Source: Opitutales bacterium UBA7389
GTDB taxonomy: Bacteria > Verrucomicrobiota > Verrucomicrobiia > Opitutales > Opitutaceae
DNA length: 41,424 nucleotides
Reading direction: 5' to 3'
NCBI GenBank assembly: GCA_002474325.1
Contig: DKNL01000215.1
Coordinates: forward strand, 1-41,424
The notes beneath the pieces were generated by a model. It saw nothing but the letters and a program-made list of their open reading frames with translations, had not been told where the DNA came from and did no database searches. Below, piece by piece: positions 17,714-24,289 of this stretch (position 1 is the stretch's first letter; every line of letters begins with the position of its first letter). A program made the position numbers and the translations under genes.

Positions 17714-18832
17714 TCAGTCAAGAAACTCGTCGGCTAGAAATTGAAAGCGGACAATGTCGGGAGAATTGCCGAGCAACGCCCGGTAGTCGAATACGTTTAG
17801 CAGTGTCCGGCTTCCCGTATTTACCAATATAGGACAGGGATAGTACCCATCGGTAACTCTGCCTTGCTCTGCATTATCGAGGACGAAGTGCTTTTCAATC
17901 TCCAGGTGCACCGGATCTAAGCGTAATAGAGCCAGCTCCATGGGGATCCTGCGGTCCGGCGCTCTCCAGTTTCGTCCTATGAGAAAGTATTTTCCATGGA
18001 GGCTGAATAACCGTGGCCTTCCAATATAAGAGCTGATGGAAGGAGTTTGTTCCGTGATATTGGTTTCATTAATCAAATTGAAATCCATGTCGACCTGATG
18101 TAGCCGCTGCATGTTGTCGTAGCCGCGTGTCGCTACGAGAAAGCCGTTTTTGTATTTAATGAGGCTACTTTCGTTGATGCGAACGTCTCCAAATTCTTGA
18201 CTCAGGTTTCTGATAAAATGCCAGGTTTGCCCATTGTCATCGGTATAGAGGGCGTCGACCGATCTTCGTCCGCCTGCGAGATATTCGAACGTCATGATAA
18301 GAGAGTAAAGCCTTTGGCCAACTGTGACGGTGTCAAACAGGTATCCATATTCTACGCCATCGATGATTCCTACTCGCTCGAGGGGTCCGAAGCTTTTCCC
18401 GTTGTCTCGACTTAGGGAGCGTACGAGTCCGGTTCGAATATGTTTCCCTTCCTCGTCGACTGTTAGAGCGTCGATATAAGTGCCAAGCGTCTCATCGGGA
18501 AAGCGGACCCATTCGCCCATTTGCATGACCTCATTTGTTATTGCGAGCTGAATAGGTTCCTGAAGCGAGCGCCCGCTTTCGAGATCGAATCGAAGGATTT
18601 CCAACACGGCCCCAAGATCGTTCACATGCGCCTTCCCCCTTTTGTGGGAAATCATTATCTCGTTATATCCAGAGGGCGTGATTGCAGGAAATGCCAAGTA
18701 GTCTTGAGTTCCGGTTCCCCGGTAGGAGACGATGGTTTCTTTAATCTGGTATGAGGGAATCGTAGACGATGGTTCTTCGGAGAAAAGCGATGGGATAGGA
18801 ATAATGGCGAGGGCTAGAAGAATCGATCTCAT
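17714..18832 (-). CDS. exported sialidase-fold (BNR/Asp-box) beta-propeller protein
   Basis: 372 residues with a signal peptide at 1-18 ('LLALAIIPIPSLFSE'). Two Asp-box motifs are visible, 'SRDNGKSFG' and 'TDDNGQTW', typical of six-bladed sialidase-type propellers. The catalytic set of true sialidases (arginine triad, Tyr/Glu pair) cannot be confirmed by eye, so the activity is open; it may be another glycoside-active or binding protein. It leads a three-gene minus-strand operon with the aldolase (5-base gap) and the FAD oxidoreductase. The 233 bases upstream to the plus-strand gene at 19066 show nothing I can name. Confidence 0.78.
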   Translation of the reverse strand: MRSILLALAIIPIPSLFSEEPSSTIPSYQIKETIVSYRGTGTQDYLAFPAITPSGYNEIMISHKRGKAHVNDLGAVLEILRFDLESGRSLQEPIQLAITNEVMQMGEWVRFPDETLGTYIDALTVDEEGKHIRTGLVRSLSRDNGKSFGPLERVGIIDGVEYGYLFDTVTVGQRLYSLIMTFEYLAGGRRSVDALYTDDNGQTWHFIRNLSQEFGDVRINESSLIKYKNGFLVATRGYDNMQRLHQVDMDFNLINETNITEQTPSISSYIGRPRLFSLHGKYFLIGRNWRAPDRRIPMELALLRLDPVHLEIEKHFVLDNAEQGRVTDGYYPCPILVNTGSRTLLNVFDYRALLGNSPDIVRFQFLADEFLD

Positions 18833-19065
18833 CGGTAGCTTGGGGTATGAATAGATATAGGAGGTACGTTAGAAGATTTATAATGCTAGGGCGATGATAT
18901 TTAGAAGAAATTGGCCAGGATCGTCGGGCAAGGGGACGGCAGGTTTCGAAAGGTAGGGCTGACTATCCATATTCAGCCGAGCCAACTTTGTGTATCACCT
19001 GCTACAAAACGAAGTGTAATTATAGCGTTTACGGCTGGATTCGGTTTTCGTAAGTTACGAGTCCT

Positions 19066-19614
19066 ATGAAAACCGATGTCTGCCTCTCCGCTTTTATTTC
19101 TCTCCTCCTAACGCTTGCTGCGGTTGCTCATGGGGACCATCACGGAAGCCCATTTTCCGAGCCGACGATCGATTTGGGCTGTGTTGTGAGCGATCTCGAT
19201 GCGGCGGCGGAATTTTACATTGAAGCTATCGGTTTTCAGGAGGCTGGCGGCTTTCAGGTAGATGGCGACTATGCCAAAGAGGTCGGTTTAACTAATGGGC
19301 AAACGCTCGACATTAAAGTGCTGACGCTAGGTGAGGGTGAGGAAGCAACTCGTTTGAAGCTAATGGGAGCGGAAGGCCGCAGTCGGAAAATCAAGAATAG
19401 TTACGTCACTACGACGCTCGGCTTCAGCTACATCACTATTTTCGTAAAGAGCACGGATGAAGCGCTGGCTCGATTGAAGAAGGCAGGCGTGAAGCCTATA
19501 GCCAATAGCCCCAAAGCTCTGCCAGCGAACCTAAACCCGGAAATGGCCCTAACGATTGTGCGAGACCCCGACGGCAATTTCGTCGAACTGGTAGGACCGA
19601 AACCCAGTAGTTGA
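19066..19614 (+). CDS. exported VOC (glyoxalase/dioxygenase superfamily) protein
   Basis: 182 residues. Residues 1-23 form a signal peptide ('FISLLLTLAAVAHG') followed by a His-rich 'DHHGS'. The rest is one VOC domain: 'LGCVVSDLDAAAEFYIEAIGF' at the start, 'SYITIFVKSTDEALARLKKAG' in the second module, and 'VRDPDGNFVELVG' at the end, which carries the usual terminal metal Glu. Members include glyoxalases, dioxygenases and binding proteins; nothing here decides between them. Export of a VOC protein is less common. It stands alone between two minus-strand operons. Confidence 0.85.
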   Translation: MKTDVCLSAFISLLLTLAAVAHGDHHGSPFSEPTIDLGCVVSDLDAAAEFYIEAIGFQEAGGFQVDGDYAKEVGLTNGQTLDIKVLTLGEGEEATRLKLMGAEGRSRKIKNSYVTTTLGFSYITIFVKSTDEALARLKKAGVKPIANSPKALPANLNPEMALTIVRDPDGNFVELVGPKPSS

Positions 19615-19639
19615 ATTATAGTATTGCAGCCTGGAGGTA

Positions 19640-19661
19640 GCACAGGCTTTCAGCCTTTGTC
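19640..19661. repeat. short hairpin repeat, GCACAGGC type
   Basis: GCACAGGCTTTCAGCC (19640-19655) contains the hairpin AGGCT-TTC-AGCCT at 19644-19656. The opening bases match the arm of the repeat at 4188. It lies in the gap between the convergent VOC and PQQ-like genes and could act as a terminator, though no T-run follows. Confidence 0.35.
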
Positions 19662-19784
19662 GAAACAGGCCAGTCGTCGCCTTTCAAGACAGGCTATGCC
19701 CGGTATTATAAGATGCCTATTCTAATACTTAGACTTGACTGTTTTTGAAGGATCGAGCCGATCCTTCCTTCCTTTAAAAGCCTC

Positions 19785-21353
19785 CTAATTCTGGATACAG
19801 ACGATTTCTCTGATCGTTTGGGCGAAGAGTTTCCCGTTGGAATAGCTTAGATTGCTGCGAGTCCAGGCTTCCCCGATAGGTCCGAGATCGTTGATCGAGA
19901 CAAGAGCTTCCTCATCGAGGAAATTCGCATTCCAATCGATTACATAGACCATGCCGTTCATGATCGGGATGTACAAGTAATCGCCGACCGCGGTGGGGAT
20001 TTGGGCTGCGAAGTGCCCCCAGCCGTTTCCTCGGGAACGAATGTCTCCCAGGAGTTTGTGTCCGCGCGTATTGACCATGCGATTCGGTTTAAAGGTCCAG
20101 TGGGAGATCTCCGTGGGAACGTTGAAGAGCTTCTCTGGCTTAGTCTTTAAGTCGCTTTCATTCCAGATAAACTCGTCTGGGTAGTCGGGCTGTCGCAACA
20201 TGCTGATTGGAAGTTGGAGATACTCTACCATTCCTGTATTCACGTTTACGCGACCGAGGTAGTTGTAGATGTAGCTGCGAAAGTAGTGGTAGTCTCCCAC
20301 TAGCAAGTTGGACTGGTCGGTTTTCTCGGATCTTGGATTAGCCTCGAGGCTCGTCGATTTGGAAACCCAGCCATCTCCTTTCTTTTTCCGGACCGTGACG
20401 TTTTCTAAGAGCGACACCTTTTTGGTTACTTTCCCGGATTCGATATCCACCCACCAATGCTCCTCGTCGTGGATAATAAGAGCGTATCCGTTATAGATGG
20501 GCTTTGTTTGCCGACATTCGTAATTATCGATCGGCAGCTTCCAAATCTCAGAACCATCGGTGGCGTCGACAAGTGAAACGCCGAGTGGCTTTTCAGGAGG
20601 CGCGTGCCCGCCACCTCTGCCTACGAGAAACGCCTTTTTCCCATCGGGAAGCGTCAAGGGCATAGGCTGACTTCCGATGTTCCCTCCGCATTTTGTCGAC
20701 CACATGGGTTCGCCCGTTTTGAAATCGACCGATTGCATTTGGGTCCATTCAGAAACAGGGAGTTCGACTTTGGGATGGGGATATCCTCCCTTTTCGTCAG
20801 GCGGCCAGTTCATCTGCATATAGATGAGCTTATTGTCTATCAGGAAGGGGGACCCCCGGTAGGATGAAAGGGCTTCCCGCCTCCAGATTCGGTTACCATT
20901 TTTGTCGAAGCACTCTATGGCGCCGGATGCGTTAAAAAAAGCGACATGCTTGCCATCGGTCACTGCTGGCAACCCTGAGCTGTCTCCCCAGCTACTAGCG
21001 ATTTTCAGTGGGTAGATGCCCGGAATCTCTCGCTTCCAAATGATGGATCCATCGATCGTGCTGCAGCAGTAAGCCACAATATCCTTGGCCAAAACAGTGT
21101 CCTTCTCGACAGGTTTATTGATGGAGAAGTATACCCGATCACCCCATACTGTGACCGAGCTCTGGCCCAGTTCTGGTAGCGTTTTTTTCCAGGCGATGTT
21201 TTGGTCGAGGGTAACGCTCCACTCAGTCGGAGCTTTGGCGTTTGAGATAATGAAGTTGCCGTTTGGTCCACCCGCCTGGGGCCAGTTTCCAGCGAAGCTG
21301 CTAAGCAGTGATGAAAGTAGTACAGGAAAGAAAGATAAGCACGCTCGTCTCAT
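19785..21353 (-). CDS. exported PQQ-like beta-propeller protein
   Basis: 522 residues with a signal peptide ('FFPVLLSSLLSSFAG') and then 'NWPQAGGPNGNF', the start seen in PQQ-like propeller proteins of Verrucomicrobia and Planctomycetes. Repeated blade motifs are visible: 'CCSTIDGSIIWKREIPG', 'DATDGSEIWKLPI', 'DFKTGEPMWSTKCGG'. It could be a PQQ-dependent dehydrogenase-like enzyme or a non-enzymatic BamB-like propeller; I cannot see the cofactor ligands. Its start codon overlaps the stop of ApbE as ATGA, making it the last gene of the six-gene operon. That coupling links it to a flavin electron-transfer system. Confidence 0.82.
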   Translation of the reverse strand: MRRACLSFFPVLLSSLLSSFAGNWPQAGGPNGNFIISNAKAPTEWSVTLDQNIAWKKTLPELGQSSVTVWGDRVYFSINKPVEKDTVLAKDIVAYCCSTIDGSIIWKREIPGIYPLKIASSWGDSSGLPAVTDGKHVAFFNASGAIECFDKNGNRIWRREALSSYRGSPFLIDNKLIYMQMNWPPDEKGGYPHPKVELPVSEWTQMQSVDFKTGEPMWSTKCGGNIGSQPMPLTLPDGKKAFLVGRGGGHAPPEKPLGVSLVDATDGSEIWKLPIDNYECRQTKPIYNGYALIIHDEEHWWVDIESGKVTKKVSLLENVTVRKKKGDGWVSKSTSLEANPRSEKTDQSNLLVGDYHYFRSYIYNYLGRVNVNTGMVEYLQLPISMLRQPDYPDEFIWNESDLKTKPEKLFNVPTEISHWTFKPNRMVNTRGHKLLGDIRSRGNGWGHFAAQIPTAVGDYLYIPIMNGMVYVIDWNANFLDEEALVSINDLGPIGEAWTRSNLSYSNGKLFAQTIREIVCIQN

Positions 21354-22492
21354 GAAGTCGGTTGGTTGCGATAGGAAATTGAATGGGATCCTGTGTCAGA
21401 CCGGCTGGCGTTCCAAGGGGTATAAAAATACTCGATACCGTCATATTCGCTAGCGAGTTGTTTCATCGAATCACCATCGATGATGAGGGCGATGGTGGCA
21501 AGCCCATCTGCCAGAGCGCAGTTGGGAGCGACAACAGAAGCACTAGCAACAGGAGCTTCGACAGGGTGACCCGTTTTGGCGTCAAGGATATGGGAATAGC
21601 GTTGTCCATTCCTAAAGAAAACGCGCTGCGAGTGGCCACTGGTTGCCAGGGCCTGGTCGTGAAGGGGAAAAGTCCGATTCGATCTCAAGGTTTGGCCGTT
21701 TGGCAGATTCTCTTGGATGCCTACAGTCCATGAGGAACCATCGCTTTTCGTTCCGGCCGCGTAGACTTCGCCACCGATATTGATGAGCATCCCTGCTATA
21801 CTTCGCTCCTTCAATTCCTGGGCGACCAAGTCGACCGCGTACCCTTTGGCGACTGCGGAGCAATTGAGCTGCAAATTGGGATCCGTTTTGACCAAGACGC
21901 GTTGGTCCCTATCGAGAACCAGCTTATGGTAACCGACCTTTTGCAAGGCAGCGCGAATCGAGCTTTTTTCCGGGATTCGCTCCTTGCTTTCGGTTCCAAA
22001 TCCCCAGAGTTGAATAAGGGGAGATAGAGTAGGGTCGAAGGCTCCGTTCGTTCGCTCAGCTAATTGCAAAGATAGACTGACGACTTCAAAAGCGTGCTCT
22101 GGCAGGTGTATAGGTGTGTTGGCGGGAGCGGCGTTGAATCGACTTACCCAACTATCGGAACGCCAATTGGAAAGCTGGTTTTCGAATTCGTTCAGTATTT
22201 CTTTTACCGCTGTATCCAACCTTTGGGGCTCATGTGCTTTCTTCGACCAATACTGGACTGTGTAGAAAGTGCCCATGGCATCGCCTTTTAAGTAAACGGT
22301 AGTGGGTGATTGGCGACAGGAGCAGACCGCTAATGCAAATGATAGGCAGCAAGCGGCAATAATGATCTTCGATACTTTGGTTAATTCTGGTGTAGGAGCA
22401 GGTTTATCCCGCGATACGAATGGCATTAGGCCATCGCGGGATAAACCCGCTCCTACGAATTGCCTAGCGTTGCGTTTATTCGCTTCGCTCAT
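21350..22492 (-). CDS. apbE: ApbE family FAD:protein FMN transferase
   Basis: 380 residues from ATG 22492. It transfers FMN from FAD onto a Ser/Thr of exported flavoproteins. Family marks are 'GDAMGTFYTVQYW', 'CSAVAKGYAVDLVA', 'AGMLINIGGEVYA', 'YSHILDAKTGHPV' and 'NCALADGLATIAL'. A lipoprotein-like signal 'IIIAACCLSFALAVCSC' begins near residue 42. Ahead of it, a REP-like repeat (22392-22456) is translated into about 21 residues. No ATG, GTG or TTG exists between the repeat and the signal, so translation must start either at 22492, overlapping the upstream gene by 17 bases, or at ATG 22426 inside the repeat. The likely target, with motif D-T-Y-S-G-A-T, is encoded immediately upstream. Confidence 0.93.
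   Translation of the reverse strand: MSEANKRNARQFVGAGLSRDGLMPFVSRDKPAPTPELTKVSKIIIAACCLSFALAVCSCRQSPTTVYLKGDAMGTFYTVQYWSKKAHEPQRLDTAVKEILNEFENQLSNWRSDSWVSRFNAAPANTPIHLPEHAFEVVSLSLQLAERTNGAFDPTLSPLIQLWGFGTESKERIPEKSSIRAALQKVGYHKLVLDRDQRVLVKTDPNLQLNCSAVAKGYAVDLVAQELKERSIAGMLINIGGEVYAAGTKSDGSSWTVGIQENLPNGQTLRSNRTFPLHDQALATSGHSQRVFFRNGQRYSHILDAKTGHPVEAPVASASVVAPNCALADGLATIALIIDGDSMKQLASEYDGIEYFYTPWNASRSDTGSHSISYRNQPTS
22392..22456. repeat. REP-like inverted repeat in the 5' end of apbE
   Basis: The left arm 22392-22415 begins GTAGGAGC and ends CCCGCGAT; the right arm 22433-22456 is its complement at 23 of 24 positions; the loop is 17 bases. GTAGGAGC-type ends are known from REP sequences of several Gram-negative bacteria. 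The element lies wholly inside the apbE reading frame and is translated. Confidence 0.8.
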
Positions 22493-23543
22493 AATCCGGC
22501 CTTTCGATGCGGATGAGGACTTTGTCGATTAGGTTTCGAGCGGTGGTGACATTGCTGGAGTCGTAATAGAGGTCGCCGCTTTGCTGGCTACTGCTTCCGC
22601 CGTGCCCGGCGTACTCCATCAAGTAATAGCGTTTCGGTTCACTGGGATCGATATAGGCACTGTAATAGACGGACGGTTGCCCGATACCGGCAAGCGTATA
22701 GCCTTCGGCGGTTTCAAGTTGGTCGGCATGATAGAAAGCGTTAGGATCGTTGGGTGCGTTGACTTCGACGCAAAGATAAAAGCCGTCCGGATCTTCGTGG
22801 ATGTAGTTTTCGATAGTAAAGCTATGCTCCGGAGTGGCTCCCGAATAGGTATCGATGTCTCCGTCGGGTTCGACACCCGAAACCAAGGTAAATTGGTGTC
22901 TCCATACGGGAAGAATGTCTACCCGTCGCCGTTCGTTTCCCACCCATTCGAAGGACTCTGAAAAGGCGCTCTCTTCGGATACGAAAAAGGTTTCTATAAG
23001 CGAGCCGACCGAGGTTTCCGCCCAAACTGCGATTTGCGGGCGTGTCTGGGAGAAGGGGGTGGGGAACTCGGCGATGGGATCGAATTCTGGGCCCCAATCG
23101 ATTTCTATCAGTATCGAGGCTTCCTCTGGGGTTTCCCGCTTAATTTGAGTTGATCGATCGAGTGGCCGAGCGACGCTACTGGTTTCCGGACGGAAAATTA
23201 TGGAGCGGTTCTTGACCTCGTATCCTACGGATAGAATTTGAGGAACGGGCCACCAGCTTAAGAGGCAAGCAACCAACAGATAAGCGCAACTCAGACCGGG
23301 CCAAAGCAATAACCGTAGACGCTGGCCAAGAACGTGATTTCTCTTTTTCCGCTCTCTCAGCATGCGGGGGAAATAGCTCAAGCGCGAGGCTAGGTGGGCT
23401 CCGACCAACACGAGTACGAAGGCTCCGAAAATGATGTGTACGCGAGTCGTGAGCAGGCTGAATGGTTGGAAGAAACGGAGCAGAGCGCTAGCGACCAAGA
23501 TCCCGAACGCGAAGAGCAAAGCGAAATTGACGTAGTGCTTCAT
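22476..23543 (-). CDS. membrane protein with DUF4405-like helices and DUF2271-like domain, predicted flavinylated
   Basis: 355 residues. Three membrane segments are at about 7-25, 34-52 and 80-97. His36 and His50 on the second segment could bind heme, as in DUF4405-type cytochrome b domains; this is tentative. After residue 100 an extracytoplasmic domain follows, with 'RPQIAVWAET', 'DILPVWRHQFTLVSG' and 'GFYLCVEVNAPND', resembling DUF2271. It contains D-T-Y-S-G-A-T at 231-237, which fits the ApbE flavinylation consensus, with Thr237 as the FMN acceptor. ApbE is the next gene, overlapping by 17 bases. I infer a membrane-anchored flavoprotein that passes electrons between the membrane and periplasmic partners. 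Confidence 0.8.
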   Translation of the reverse strand: MKHYVNFALLFAFGILVASALLRFFQPFSLLTTRVHIIFGAFVLVLVGAHLASRLSYFPRMLRERKKRNHVLGQRLRLLLWPGLSCAYLLVACLLSWWPVPQILSVGYEVKNRSIIFRPETSSVARPLDRSTQIKRETPEEASILIEIDWGPEFDPIAEFPTPFSQTRPQIAVWAETSVGSLIETFFVSEESAFSESFEWVGNERRRVDILPVWRHQFTLVSGVEPDGDIDTYSGATPEHSFTIENYIHEDPDGFYLCVEVNAPNDPNAFYHADQLETAEGYTLAGIGQPSVYYSAYIDPSEPKRYYLMEYAGHGGSSSQQSGDLYYDSSNVTTARNLIDKVLIRIERPDYERSE

Positions 23544-23560
23544 AGCCAGATATCGCCCCC

Positions 23561-23764
23561 TCAGAAGAGGGTGTAAATGAAGGGGGCTGCGGAACTGCCC
23601 GCGAATACGATCAGGCTTCCCAGCAACAACAGAGTGAAAACCAGTGGAAGGAGCCAGTATTTCTTGTTTTCACGAACGAAGCCCCAGAACTCCCTCGAAA
23701 TTCCGCGCGAACGCTGATTCTCGATCTCGTCGATACTTCGGTTCTCTTGATCTTGCTTGGCCAT
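23561..23764 (-). CDS. DUF5989 family small membrane protein
   Basis: 67 residues with one membrane helix ('YWLLPLVFTLLLLGSLIVF') after a charged N-terminus. The 'FVRENKKYWLLPLV' block and the ending 'APFIYTLF' are the DUF5989 signature. Function unknown. The family is often found next to SxtJ-like proteins and carbamoyltransferases, as here (19 bases after the SxtJ-like gene and 17 before the next). Confidence 0.85.
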   Translation of the reverse strand: MAKQDQENRSIDEIENQRSRGISREFWGFVRENKKYWLLPLVFTLLLLGSLIVFAGSSAAPFIYTLF

Positions 23765-23783
23765 ATGGGTTGAGAGTTTTTTG

Positions 23784-24221
23784 TCAGTACTGCCTAAAAT
23801 AGGAAGCTAGATCCCGTTTTGCTTGGCTGTCGACCCAATAGCTGGGGCGGTCTTTATCTACTGGGGTCAAGGGCGATTGACGCTTGCATAGCCTCATTGC
23901 CAAGGCCACTGGCAAGATGGCCAAGTAGTACATCAAAACCAGGGAGATCAAGCTGAGGCACCACTCGATGGCAGCGCTGATGGTGTGCCAAACGATGTGG
24001 ATTGTCCTTCCCGCTTTTTCGGAAAGGAAAGATAGAATTAGCCCGAGCAATGCCGAGCCGGAAAGGAGGTAGAAGGGGACCCAACTGAGCGATCCCCGGA
24101 CCCAATAGGCTATTTCAGAGAGGGCCACTCCAGAAAGCGAAAGACCAATAAGCAGAGTTATCGCGAATCTGCGAATACTTCGTTTGTCGGGACTTGTATC
24201 GATATCTCTAAAAGCGATCAT
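23784..24221 (-). CDS. SxtJ-like membrane protein
   Basis: 145 residues with hydrophobic segments at about 19-41, 48-67 and 83-108, ending in the polar tail 'SYWVDSQAKRDLASYFRQY'. Size, helix layout and the Tyr/Gln-rich end match the SxtJ family, named for a gene of unknown role in saxitoxin clusters. It sits between a carbamoyltransferase (68 bases upstream) and a DUF5989 gene (19 bases downstream). Function is not known; a link to the carbamoyltransferase is inferred from repeated co-occurrence. Confidence 0.75.
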   Translation of the reverse strand: MIAFRDIDTSPDKRSIRRFAITLLIGLSLSGVALSEIAYWVRGSLSWVPFYLLSGSALLGLILSFLSEKAGRTIHIVWHTISAAIEWCLSLISLVLMYYLAILPVALAMRLCKRQSPLTPVDKDRPSYWVDSQAKRDLASYFRQY

Positions 24222-24289
24222 AAACGGAAACTGTCGCAGCCCGGCTTGGCCCTATCTTGCCGCTTCTTAAAGCGGTCTTGGGGCAATCG

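Noticed and set aside
17714..18832. Assignment as a true sialidase (nanH)
   Set aside because: Asp boxes show the fold only; the arginine triad and Tyr/Glu pair could not be confirmed by eye.
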